This document shows, piece after piece, positions 1 to 6,606 of a stretch of DNA of 9,617 bases. Made by a program: the position numbers and the translations under genes. The DNA comes from Rhodospirillaceae bacterium (GTDB lineage Bacteria; Pseudomonadota; Alphaproteobacteria; Rhodospirillales; Rhodospirillaceae), in assembly GCA_016937315.1 (NCBI GenBank), contig JAFGWD010000062.1, forward strand, positions 1 through 9,617, given 5' to 3'. The notes beneath the pieces are model-generated. The model was not told the DNA's origin and made no database searches. It saw only the letters and a program-made list of their open reading frames with translations. The first letter of the stretch is position 1. Each line of letters opens with the position of its first letter.

Positions 1-365
1 AGCTTGCGCTTGCGGTCTTCCAGCAATTTCAGAAGTGCACCCTCACCCGCGATTTCCACGGATTCGATGATCATTTGGTACTGGGATCGGGCGCCATAGG
101 TGGTCAACCGCCCGGTAGCGATCACCTCCAAACCGTCCTCGGGACGGACCGACAGGCGTGCGAGGCTGCCACGCCAAATCACCGCTTCCAGAACCGCCTT
201 GTCGTCCTTTAAGCGTAAATAACAGTGCCCGGACCCCACCACCTTGGGCTGCGAGATCTCGCCTCGCACACGGACCAAGCCAAACGCCGCCTCAACGGTA
301 GTTTTTAAGGCCGAGGCCAGTTCGCTAACGGACAAATCGGGGCGGTTGTGATTAAGATCAGCCAT
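1..365 (-). CDS. xseA: Exodeoxyribonuclease VII large subunit, N-terminal part (partial)
   Basis: The minus strand opens with ATG at 365-363 and stays open for 121 codons to the window edge, so the C-terminal two thirds or more is missing. The peptide begins MADLNHNRPDLSVSELASAL and continues with VRVRGEIS (residues 32-39), a GHCYLRLKDD segment (46-55) and a GRLTTYG segment (85-91). This is the N-terminal OB-fold (nucleic-acid binding) domain of XseA. From family knowledge, XseA with several XseB subunits forms the cytoplasmic exonuclease that degrades single-stranded DNA from both ends and acts in repair. The catalytic middle domain lies outside the window. The gene is divergent from purD across 110 bp. 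No strong Shine-Dalgarno sequence precedes the ATG, but the protein alignment with the family supports this start. Identification is by recognition of the domain pattern and is confident. Confidence 0.93.
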   Translation of the reverse strand, partial: MADLNHNRPDLSVSELASALKTTVEAAFGLVRVRGEISQPKVVGSGHCYLRLKDDKAVLEAVIWRGSLARLSVRPEDGLEVIATGRLTTYGARSQYQMIIESVEIAGEGALLKLLEDRKRK

Positions 366-415
366 GGTTTTCTAATATCGCGTTGCAGGAAAATCGGACA
401 CCGCCGCAAAGCCAG

Positions 416-444
416 TTTGCCGCCGTTTCGCAATCGACTACACT
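416..444 (+). promoter_or_regulatory. Possible purD promoter
   Basis: In the xseA/purD divergent gap, TTTGCC (416-421) or TTGCCG (417-422) lies 16-17 bp upstream of TACACT (439-444), each hexamer matching the sigma-70 consensus only partly. A start near 451 would give a leader of about 25 nt before the purD ATG at 476. This is inference from position and weak matches. No clear purine-repressor operator was recognised. Confidence 0.3.
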
Positions 445-475
445 CTGGCAGGCAATCGCGCAAAGGGGAAGTCAC

Positions 476-1747
476 ATGAGAATTCTGGTGGTCGGTTCAG
501 GCGGACGGGAACACGCCTTGTGCTGGGCGATTAAACGCTCGCCAGTCTGTTCGGCGCTGTTCTGTGCCCCTGGAAACGCTGGCATTGCGAGTCTCGCAAC
601 GTGCCTGCCGATCACCGTTGATGACATTGACGGCATCATGGCAGCATGCCGCACACACACCATTGATTTCGTCGTGGTCGGCCCAGAAATGCCGCTGGTC
701 GCGGGCATGGTGGACCGCCTGGAAGCCGCTGGCATCCCAACGATGGGACCCAGCGCGGCGGCAGCACGCTTGGAAGGCTCCAAGGGCTTCATGAAAGATT
801 TTTGCGCCCGACACGATATTCCAACGGCACATTACGCTCGTTTCACCGTCGCAGACGCCGCGAAGGCCTATGTCGAGACTGTGGGCGCCCCCATCGTCGT
901 CAAGGCAGACGGATTGGCGGCGGGAAAAGGCGTGATCCTGTGCCCCAATGTTGCCGATGCTCTGGCCGCCATCGACATGATCATGACGGACCGAGCCTTT
1001 GGCGCAGCCGGTGGTGAAGTCGTGATCGAGGAATTCATGACCGGCGAGGAAGCCAGTTTTTTTGCCCTGATCGATGGCAAAACGGCGGTTCCCTTGGGTG
1101 CCGCCCAAGACCATAAGGCGGTCGGCGAAGGCGACACCGGGCCCAACACCGGCGGCATGGGGGCCTATGCACCAGCGCCGGTAATGACCCAGGCGATAAT
1201 CGATCAGGTCATGGAAACCATCATCTTGCCAACCGTTACAGGCATGGCGGCGGAAGGCCACCCTTTCAAAGGCGTCCTGTTCGCAGGGTTGATGATCACC
1301 ACATCCGGTCCGCGCTTGATTGAATTCAACGTCCGATTCGGGGACCCGGAATGCCAGGTGCTGATGGCACGATTGAAATCGGACATCGTACCTTTATTGC
1401 GGGCCGTACCGGATCAAACCCTGGACCAGGTTGACGTCGAATGGTTCGATGCCGCAGCCCTGACCGTCGTCATGGCGGCCAAGGGATATCCCGGCCCGGT
1501 GGCTAAGGGCACGGAAATCCACAACCTGGAAGCAGCAGATGCCGTCACAGAAGCGGTGGTCTTCCACGCCGGAACCCGTCAGGAGGGGGGCCGCATTCTT
1601 GCCGAAGGCGGCCGTGTGTTGAGCATTACAGCACGCGGACGTGATGTGCGCGAAGCCCACGATCGGGCCTATCAGGCCGTGGATTTGATTGATTGGCCAG
1701 AGGGGTTTTGTCGGAGGGATATTGGCTGGCGAGCGTTAAAAACCTGA
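476..1747 (+). CDS. purD: Phosphoribosylamine--glycine ligase (GAR synthetase)
   Basis: This 423-residue enzyme carries out the second step of de novo purine synthesis, joining glycine to 5-phosphoribosylamine with ATP in the cytoplasm. The N-terminal VVGSGGREHAL motif (residues 5-15) is the family hallmark. The ATP-grasp domain shows KADGLAAGKG (143-152), DHKAVGEGDTGPNTGGMGAY (212-231) and EFNVRFGDPE (283-292), with metal and ATP ligands in the last two. The C-terminus ends in the usual RRDIGWRAL. Length is normal for PurD. The frame is open upstream to a TTG at 383, but the ATG at 476 is preferred: GGGGAAG (465-471) lies four bases before it and the family N-terminus begins exactly there. 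The 31 extra upstream residues look non-homologous. It is divergent from xseA, and no intrinsic terminator is evident just after the stop. Confidence 0.97.
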   Translation: MRILVVGSGGREHALCWAIKRSPVCSALFCAPGNAGIASLATCLPITVDDIDGIMAACRTHTIDFVVVGPEMPLVAGMVDRLEAAGIPTMGPSAAAARLEGSKGFMKDFCARHDIPTAHYARFTVADAAKAYVETVGAPIVVKADGLAAGKGVILCPNVADALAAIDMIMTDRAFGAAGGEVVIEEFMTGEEASFFALIDGKTAVPLGAAQDHKAVGEGDTGPNTGGMGAYAPAPVMTQAIIDQVMETIILPTVTGMAAEGHPFKGVLFAGLMITTSGPRLIEFNVRFGDPECQVLMARLKSDIVPLLRAVPDQTLDQVDVEWFDAAALTVVMAAKGYPGPVAKGTEIHNLEAADAVTEAVVFHAGTRQEGGRILAEGGRVLSITARGRDVREAHDRAYQAVDLIDWPEGFCRRDIGWRALKT

Positions 1748-1817
1748 CCCTACGGAGAATCGGCACACGACAAAAAGTTAAAAAATAGAAAATGCGTACA
1801 TCTTCTTGCAATCTGAG

Positions 1818-1846
1818 TTGGCACTACGGGAGAGAAAGAATACACT
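1818..1846 (+). promoter_or_regulatory. Probable sigma-70 promoter for the HD-GYP gene
   Basis: TTGGCA (1818-1823), a 17-bp spacer and TACACT (1841-1846) match the sigma-70 consensus at 5/6 and 4/6 positions with ideal spacing. If used, the transcript would start near 1853 and carry a leader of about 160 nt before the GTG at 2014. The hexamers and spacing are seen; the function is inferred. Confidence 0.45.
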
Positions 1847-1934
1847 TGTATGTCAATCAGCGCTTTCTTATGAAGATCTCGCCTGCTTGTAAAAAGACCG
1901 TCTTTCCCTGAAGGGCGGCAAGAGAAGAAAAGAA

Positions 1935-1948
1935 GCTCGCAAACGAGC
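1935..1948. other. Small hairpin in the purD/HD-GYP gap
   Basis: GCTCG (1935-1939) pairs perfectly with CGAGC (1944-1948) around a CAAA loop. On the plus strand it would form inside the leader of the HD-GYP transcript and has no T run after it. On the minus strand it is followed by TTCTTTTCTTCTCTT, so it resembles a weak terminator for leftward or antisense transcription, although no minus-strand gene lies to its right before the GH17 gene. Role unknown. Confidence 0.35.
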
Positions 1949-1982
1949 AATCTGCGGTACTGGGGACGTTGTCGTGTTTACC

Positions 1983-2007
1983 GGGGCCTGGAATCAGGCT
2001 TCAGGAG
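1983..2007 (+). promoter_or_regulatory. Hairpin abutting the ribosome binding site of the HD-GYP gene
   Basis: GCCTG (1986-1990) pairs with CAGGC (1995-1999) around a GAAT loop, and the stem can be lengthened by two G-T pairs and one G-C pair out to 1983/2002. The Shine-Dalgarno AGGAG (2003-2007) follows directly. A second CAGG (2002-2005) overlaps that Shine-Dalgarno and could compete for the same CCTG (1987-1990), giving an alternative fold that hides the ribosome binding site. The pairing is seen; a control role is speculative. Confidence 0.35.
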
Positions 2008-2013
2008 AGTCGA

Positions 2014-3144
2014 GTGCATAGGCCTAAAATACTGATTGCATGTCAGGATCAGGCGACTCGCCAGCGTTTCACCGAGTCCGTACGATTTCGTTACCGTGCC
2101 GTCGCCGTTGAGGACGGCTGGTTGGCTTTGCACCTGATTAACACCTCCCAATTTTCCGCCATGGTGATTACCGAACGCCTGGAATCCTTGAACGGTTTAG
2201 ACGTTGCTTACTCGGTGCGGGAAAGCCACAGAAACGCGCATATCCCAATTATGTTGGTGGCACAACGCATCACCACACGCATCCGCGAGATGATCGAATC
2301 CGGCATTGTCGATTGCTGCATTGACGAAACTGCAGAAACCGGAGCCTTCTTGTTTGAGTTCAACGCCATGTGTGGGGCGCACGCGGAAAGCGCATGGTCG
2401 GCCTTGGATGCGGACATCGAGCACGTTCTCAGAACCACGCGCAACACCTACAAAACGGTATTTTCCGAAAACACCACCGATATTCCTATGGACTCGCGTT
2501 TGCTCAGCGCCGCCGCAGACACTGTTGTTGATGCCGTCCGAAATGGGCGCATTACCGCCGTGATGAAGGCGCTGCAAACCCACGACGACTATACTTTTGT
2601 GCATTCGTTAAGCGTCGCTGCGGTATTAGCCTTTTTTGGCCGTGAAATTGGAATCCGAGACGGCGATCTTGGGATTATGGCGCAGGCTGGCTTCGCCCAT
2701 GATTTTGGTAAGCGAACCACGCCACAGGCCATTCTCTATAAACCAGGCCTTCTGGACACCGCGCAAATGGTGGTGATCAGACGCCACGCCCAAGCCGCAG
2801 GAGACATTCTGCGCCGATCCGATGGCATCCCGGCAGAGGTCATCAACGTTGCAGAACGGCACCATGAACGCCTAAACGGCACCGGCTATCCCAATGGCTT
2901 GCATGGGGCAGAAATTGATGATTTGTCCATGGTCGCGGCAATTGGTGACGTGTTTTCCGCACTGATCGACAATCGTTGCTATAAGCCACGCTATGCACCA
3001 CAGGAGGCCATACGAATGCTGCGGGACATGGCTGGTCCCCACCTGGAGCCACACCATGTGGCAAAGTTTGTCGAAGTCATGCATGATACCGACTTTGCGT
3101 CATGTATGGCTTCTCCACTGACCGATGAAGCCGCCGCTGAATGA
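2014..3144 (+). CDS. HD-GYP domain protein with degenerate receiver domain (putative c-di-GMP phosphodiesterase)
   Basis: This 376-residue cytoplasmic protein has two parts. Residues about 3-120 have a response-regulator receiver fold pattern (KILIACQD at the start, NGLDV after the third strand, IPIMLVA as the fourth). Residues about 190-350 are an HD-GYP domain, with H197, HD 229-230 in HDFGK, KPGLL, H258, HHE 283-285, GYP 291-293 and D312 all present. HD-GYP proteins hydrolyse cyclic di-GMP and act in motility, biofilm or stress control; activity is inferred from intact ligands. In the receiver, the acidic pair is replaced by C-Q (10-11), the phosphoacceptor position by T-E (53-54), the conserved Thr/Ser by V82 and the conserved Lys by D104, so normal phosphorylation is unlikely. 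Start: GTG at 2014 has AGGAG (2003-2007) six bases upstream; the frame extends to a TTG at 1969 with no comparable site. A strong terminator follows at once, so it appears monocistronic. Confidence 0.9.
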   Translation: MHRPKILIACQDQATRQRFTESVRFRYRAVAVEDGWLALHLINTSQFSAMVITERLESLNGLDVAYSVRESHRNAHIPIMLVAQRITTRIREMIESGIVDCCIDETAETGAFLFEFNAMCGAHAESAWSALDADIEHVLRTTRNTYKTVFSENTTDIPMDSRLLSAAADTVVDAVRNGRITAVMKALQTHDDYTFVHSLSVAAVLAFFGREIGIRDGDLGIMAQAGFAHDFGKRTTPQAILYKPGLLDTAQMVVIRRHAQAAGDILRRSDGIPAEVINVAERHHERLNGTGYPNGLHGAEIDDLSMVAAIGDVFSALIDNRCYKPRYAPQEAIRMLRDMAGPHLEPHHVAKFVEVMHDTDFASCMASPLTDEAAAE

Positions 3145-3176
3145 TCCGTTACACTCTGCGTAACGGATTTTCTTTT
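3144..3176 (+). terminator. Intrinsic terminator of the HD-GYP gene
   Basis: ATCCGTTAC (3144-3152) and GTAACGGAT (3160-3168) form a perfect 9-bp stem with a 7-nt loop, followed by TTTTCTTTT (3168-3176). The first stem base is the last base of the TGA stop codon. This is a textbook rho-independent terminator. Confidence 0.93.
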
Positions 3177-3190
3177 CCCGAGACGTGTGT

Positions 3191-3328
3191 TAGGACGTAA
3201 ACTCATAAATTCCGCCGGTTGCGCCGGAGCGATTTCGTTCGTCCGAACACGAGAAAAGCGTAGACCGTAGCGGGGACTACGGGCAAGCTTTTCAACGCCT
3301 TCGGCGGGATTCATGAGACTACGTCCTA
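3191..3328. mobile_element. MITE-like element with 27-bp terminal inverted repeats
   Basis: The left arm (3191-3217, starting TAGGACGTA and ending TTCCGCCG) matches the reverse complement of the right arm (3302-3328, ending TACGTCCTA) at 23 of 27 positions without gaps. Both ends are TA, fitting a TA target duplication around a 134-bp core. Nested inside are GAAAAGC/GCTTTTC (3253-3259/3287-3293) and CCGTAG/CTACGG (3265-3270/3277-3282). No transposase reading frame fits inside, so this would be a non-autonomous element moved by a transposase encoded elsewhere, or a collapsed insertion sequence. TA duplication is typical of IS630 and of part of the IS5 family; family assignment is not possible from the sequence alone. 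It sits between a terminator and the next gene, a permissive site. An alternative is a structured intergenic repeat of other origin. Confidence 0.7.
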
Positions 3329-3347
3329 GGCCTGATCCTAAGGACCG

Positions 3348-3373
3348 ACGGCAAAAACGCCGTTTTTGTTTTT
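3348..3373 (+). terminator. Terminator-like hairpin 25 nt upstream of the small membrane protein
   Basis: ACGGC (3348-3352) pairs with GCCGT (3359-3363) around AAAAAC, followed by TTTTTGTTTTT (3363-3373). The stem is short but the T run is strong. It faces rightward and lies just before the Shine-Dalgarno of the next gene (3388-3393), so it is either a back-up terminator for upstream transcription or an attenuator in that gene's leader. The reverse strand has no T run. Confidence 0.55.
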
Positions 3374-3398
3374 GATCGGCGCACGGCGGAGAGCAAAC

Positions 3399-3761
3399 GT
3401 GAACACGATACGGATCGGACTGTTGGCAGTGGCCGTGACAACGGCGCTTTGCCTGGCACTTGCCGCACGCTTTTGGATGATTGAACCACGCGGCGCGGAA
3501 TTGATGTGTTCGTCCGCCGGGGCGGCATCATGGTGCACGATACGCGGTGCCTTGGTGCCGATTTTCACGTATCAGGGATTCGGTGGGATCAGCCTCGCCA
3601 CAGGCCTGTTCGCAGCCTGGAAACATCGTCCCGCTTGGGGCGTTCTGGCACTCTTGTCCGGAGCCGCTGGAATGGTGCTGTTCAACGTCGAACTTGCCGC
3701 TGTCGGCACCGTTCTCGGCCTTATCGCGGTGATGCGCGAAAATCCGCATCAGGCCGCCTGA
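3399..3761 (+). CDS. Small integral membrane protein of unknown function
   Basis: I do not recognise this 120-residue protein. It has an N-terminal hydrophobic helix (about residues 6-23), then a loop (24-49) with two cysteines, C37 and C46, that could form a disulfide if periplasmic. Three further hydrophobic stretches follow (about 51-73, 79-96, 97-111), with a short charged tail ending MRENPHQAA. The start is GTG at 3399, with GGAGAG (3388-3393) five bases upstream; an in-frame TTG at 3366 lies inside the terminator-like T run and is rejected. No own promoter was found, and a terminator-like hairpin lies immediately upstream. Its last 41 bp overlap the 3' end of the convergent GH17 gene. 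The hydrophobic pattern, good ribosome site and clean frame argue for a real gene. A partner role for the GH17 membrane enzyme is possible but rests only on position. Confidence 0.72.
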   Translation: MNTIRIGLLAVAVTTALCLALAARFWMIEPRGAELMCSSAGAASWCTIRGALVPIFTYQGFGGISLATGLFAAWKHRPAWGVLALLSGAAGMVLFNVELAAVGTVLGLIAVMRENPHQAA

Positions 3762-5298
3762 ACACCACCGACCCCGCCAAAATACACGCCGTCACCGCCC
3801 ATGCCCACGCGTGAGTATTCAGCATGCCCTCATGCATCGAGACTCCAATCGCACTGGCCAACCCCAAGGCCGCCACCGCCTTGTGTTCACGAGGGGCGGC
3901 AGGCAGGCGGATCAGCGCAAAGCCCACCGCAGGAATTACAAACATGCTGACCGGAAAATCGCGATAGCGAGAGTCGAACAACAACCCCAGACTGGACACT
4001 GCCATTCCCGCCACGGCAAGCAAGCGCATCCGCTCAAGAGACGAGAACGGACAAAACCGACCGCACAGGCCGTCACAGGTCCGGTTCAATGGGCGCAAAC
4101 CCGACAGGGTGTGCAGCAAAACCCAGGCAAGCCCCGCCGAGAACACCAGCCAAACCCCATTCACCGCCCATTCCTCGATCCCACGACTGCTGGTCAGCAT
4201 GTGACGGACCTGCAGAACCAGCGCACTGGCCATCGCGAAACCACCCAGATCAAGAATGAGCAAAGTGGACAGGGTCATCGCCTTACGACGAATCAAGGCA
4301 ACGCCCAACGGCAGCAGACCAATCAGCAAAGCCGCCGCCACCCAACCGGCGGTATGTGGCCATTCCACAACCGGCCCCCGCGTTCTGACCTTTTGCACAC
4401 GGTCCGTATCAAAAAAACCCCAAGCGCCACCGACCGTGCCTTCCAAAAGGCGCTTCCAGGGCTGATCAAAGGCCTCAATCAGGTTATACGACGCCTTCGC
4501 AGCCTCCGCCGCCGTCATGAACTCGCGAATGAAACGGGTTTGGTTCAAGCGGCTGGGCTCCGCGCCTTCACGACGGCGACCTTCTGACGGCCACCCCACT
4601 TCGCCAATCAAGATCGGTTTGTCAGCAAAACGATCCCGCATCTGCCCCCAAGCCGCCATCACATGAGCAATCGCGCCATCAATGGGCGTGGGGTCATCCT
4701 CCCAATACGGCAACAGGTGAATGGTGATGAAATCCACGGCATCAGCAAGCTCTGGGCTTTTCAACCAAAACTCCCAAACATCGGCGTAAGTTATTGGCTG
4801 CGGCTGATTCAACCCGGCACGAAGCTGTGCGATATACGCCGTCAAGCCCGCCGCCGTCTGTTCCCCACGCAGCAAAACCTCGTTTCCAACGATTAAGCCT
4901 TTGATGGCTTGCGGATGTGCATTGGCCGCCGCAATCAGGCGGTTGATCTCGATCTGGTTATCTGCATCCTTGCGCCCAATCCAAGCCCCGGCATAAACCG
5001 TCATCCCCAAACGCGCCGCGATTTCCGGCACCTTATCCAGGCCTTGCCCGGTGGCATAGGTCCGCACGCAACGGGTAAGGCCGGACAGAACCGTTAAGTC
5101 ACGTTCGATTTGCGCGGGCGAAATCGTCAAATTGGCATCAAAGGGCGATTGATCTCTGTCATACGGCGCATAGGACACACAAGCCACCTTGTCGGCAGCA
5201 CCATCCGGCAAGGCCTGTTCACGGCCTTTATCGAAGAAGAACAATGCCGCAGCAAGAGCGCACACAACAGAGGCAATGACAGCGGCAGAACGGGCCAT
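3721..5298 (-). CDS. Membrane-anchored GH17 family beta-glucanase / glucan transglycosylase (NdvC-like)
   Basis: From the ATG at 5298 the protein has 525 residues. A signal anchor (about 5-22) is followed by a glycoside hydrolase family 17 domain (about 35-305). The two family signatures are clear: VGNEVLLR with the acid/base Glu140, and IGEVGWPS with the nucleophile Glu233. About seven hydrophobic helices follow (near 316-336, 343-362, 380-398, 426-441, 448-465, 474-491, 496-513). GH17 enzymes cleave or rearrange beta-1,3-glucans with retention. The GH17-plus-membrane layout resembles Bradyrhizobium NdvC, implicated in beta-(1,3)(1,6)-glucan synthesis, so the catalytic domain likely acts in the periplasm on glucan being made. 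There is no glycosyltransferase domain. A loop carries C408, C412 and C416 in a CX3CX3C pattern. The frame extends to an ATG at 5388, but the AGGAGG there touches the ATG with no spacer and the added 30 residues are Pro/Arg/Ser-rich, so 5298 is preferred; its own ribosome site is weak, so the start remains uncertain. Confidence 0.85.
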   Translation of the reverse strand: MARSAAVIASVVCALAAALFFFDKGREQALPDGAADKVACVSYAPYDRDQSPFDANLTISPAQIERDLTVLSGLTRCVRTYATGQGLDKVPEIAARLGMTVYAGAWIGRKDADNQIEINRLIAAANAHPQAIKGLIVGNEVLLRGEQTAAGLTAYIAQLRAGLNQPQPITYADVWEFWLKSPELADAVDFITIHLLPYWEDDPTPIDGAIAHVMAAWGQMRDRFADKPILIGEVGWPSEGRRREGAEPSRLNQTRFIREFMTAAEAAKASYNLIEAFDQPWKRLLEGTVGGAWGFFDTDRVQKVRTRGPVVEWPHTAGWVAAALLIGLLPLGVALIRRKAMTLSTLLILDLGGFAMASALVLQVRHMLTSSRGIEEWAVNGVWLVFSAGLAWVLLHTLSGLRPLNRTCDGLCGRFCPFSSLERMRLLAVAGMAVSSLGLLFDSRYRDFPVSMFVIPAVGFALIRLPAAPREHKAVAALGLASAIGVSMHEGMLNTHAWAWAVTACILAGSVVFRRPDADFRASPR

Positions 5299-5547
5299 GG
5301 CGCGATTTCCAGGTTGCAAAGGTGGACGGACAAGAGACCAGGAAGAGGAATGCCGGGGGGAAGGCCGCCTGTCAACCGGGGTCTTCATCCTCCTGCACCA
5401 AAGTCCGTGGCAATCCGGCGGTTAAAAAGGAAATCATCAAAAGCCCCCTCGCCTCTGGAAACCACTCCTTCTATCCTGGCGAATGCGTCACACGAACCCC
5501 AGATGCTTTTTCGGGGATAGGGAAAGAACCAGAAAAGGAACGTTCAG
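5299..5547. other. Divergent regulatory gap between the GH17 gene and acuI
   Basis: This 249-bp gap must hold both promoters unless the GH17 gene starts at 5388. On the minus strand a perfect TTGACA (5375-5370) lies 71 bp upstream of the preferred GH17 start, but no good -10 hexamer follows at 16-18 bp. On the plus strand TATCCT (5472-5477) is a possible -10 for acuI without a recognisable -35. No operator or riboswitch was recognised. Confidence 0.35.
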
Positions 5548-6543
5548 ATGTCCGATGCTTTCAAAGCCTTCGTGGTTGATAAAACCACCGATGGAGTCGT
5601 GGGCACGGTCAAGACCTTGACCTTGGCGGATTTACCAGAAGGCGAGGTCTTGGTCGCCGTCGCCGCCTCCACCCTGAACTACAAGGATGGGTTGGTGGCG
5701 CAAGGCTTGGGCAATTTGGTCAAGACCTACCCGCATGTGCCCGGTGTGGACTTTGCCGGAACCGTGATGTCCTCGACATCCCCCGACTACAAACCAGGCG
5801 ATGCCGTAATCTTGACCGGTTGGCGGGTTGGGGAAATTCATTGGGGCGGATATGCCCAACGGGCACAGGTCCAGGCTGATTGGCTGGTGCCGTTACCGCC
5901 AGAACTCTCACCACGCCAAGCCATGGCGGTGGGAACCGCTGGCCTGACCGCCATGCTGTGCGTCATGGCGTTGGAAGACGGCGGCGTCACCCCCGATAAA
6001 GGCCCGATTCTGGTGACCGGTGCTACCGGCGGCGTTGGTTCAGTATCCGTGGCGATTCTCTCCCGCTTGGGTTACGAAGTCGTCGCGATGACCGGCAAAG
6101 ATTCAGAGCACGCCTATCTGAAAGAGTTGGGCGCCACGAGCATTATTGACCGTGCTGAACTGTCCGAGCCTTCAAACAAACCCCTGGAACGCGAGACCTG
6201 GGCAGGCGTTGTCGATGGCGTAGGTGGCGTCCCGTTGGCCCGTGCCTTGGCACAGATGAAATATAACGGCGTCATTGCGTCTTGCGGTTTAGCCGCCTCG
6301 GCAAAACTGGACACCACGGTCATCCCCTTTTTGCTGCGAGGCGTAAAGCTGATTGGCATTGATTCCGTGATGAAGCCAAAGCCTGACCGCATGAAAGCTT
6401 GGGCCCGTATCGCCAAGGATCTACCGCTTGAAAAGTTAGAAGCCATCGCCAGCGACCATAGCCTGGACGAGATCCCAGAACTGGCAAAACAAATCCTCAC
6501 CGGAAAGACCCGTGGCCGCATCGTCATTGATGTGAATCGATAA
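5548..6543 (+). CDS. acuI: Acryloyl-CoA reductase (NADPH), AcuI/YhdH family
   Basis: The 331-residue protein is a zinc-independent medium-chain dehydrogenase/reductase of the AcuI/YhdH group. Features seen are NYKDG (residues 44-48) in the substrate cleft, GWRVGEIHWGGYA (91-103), the Rossmann nucleotide-binding loop VTGATGGVGS (156-165), GIDSV (270-274), and a C-terminus GKTRGRIVID. Length is normal. In alphaproteobacteria AcuI reduces the toxic electrophile acryloyl-CoA to propionyl-CoA using NADPH, in the 3-hydroxypropionate and DMSP routes or as detoxification. No other DMSP or propionate gene is next to it, so a housekeeping or detoxifying role is more likely here (inference). The ATG has AAGGAA (5535-5540) seven bases upstream. 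It is divergent from the GH17 gene and convergent with the BMP operon. An older label for the family is quinone oxidoreductase. Confidence 0.93.
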   Translation: MSDAFKAFVVDKTTDGVVGTVKTLTLADLPEGEVLVAVAASTLNYKDGLVAQGLGNLVKTYPHVPGVDFAGTVMSSTSPDYKPGDAVILTGWRVGEIHWGGYAQRAQVQADWLVPLPPELSPRQAMAVGTAGLTAMLCVMALEDGGVTPDKGPILVTGATGGVGSVSVAILSRLGYEVVAMTGKDSEHAYLKELGATSIIDRAELSEPSNKPLERETWAGVVDGVGGVPLARALAQMKYNGVIASCGLAASAKLDTTVIPFLLRGVKLIGIDSVMKPKPDRMKAWARIAKDLPLEKLEAIASDHSLDEIPELAKQILTGKTRGRIVIDVNR

Positions 6544-6592
6544 GGTCCCCGAGGATCCACAGGAGGCGTCCGGGACCATCAAGCCCCGGACG
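6544..6592. terminator. GC-rich hairpins between convergent acuI and the BMP operon
   Basis: CGTCCGGG (6567-6574) pairs perfectly with CCCGGACG (6585-6592) around a 10-nt loop. An overlapping alternative pairs GGTCCC (6544-6549) with GGGACC (6572-6577). The location 24 bp past the acuI stop and 14 bp past the BMP gene stop suggests a shared transcription end, but neither strand has a T run, so intrinsic termination is unproven. Confidence 0.4.
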
Positions 6593-6606
6593 TCACCCCC
6601 CCTACG

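Noticed and set aside
497..1261. 254-codon open frame antisense to purD
   Set aside because: It is His/Arg/Cys-rich with no recognisable domain and sits opposite a housekeeping gene with intact motifs.
1850..1911. Two tiny overlapping frames (ATG 1850, ATG 1870) as possible leader peptides of the HD-GYP gene
   Set aside because: The stop/start overlap is neat, but neither has a ribosome binding site and the peptides (MSISAFL and MKISPACKKTVFP) show no attenuation-type residue run.
1847..2013. c-di-GMP (GEMM) riboswitch in the HD-GYP leader
   Set aside because: GCAAA and GGGGACG stretches are present, but the order and the required helices of the aptamer could not be laid out.
3811..4587. 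258-codon open frame antisense to the GH17 gene
   Set aside because: The protein is rich in Gln, Arg, Thr and His without any domain pattern and lies fully opposite a clear GH17 coding region; it is a mirror frame of a GC-rich gene.
5389..5397. AGGAGG as ribosome binding site for a GH17 start at 5388
   Set aside because: It touches the ATG with no spacer, and the resulting 30-residue extension precedes what looks like the natural signal anchor; the later ATG at 5298 was preferred, with doubt stated.
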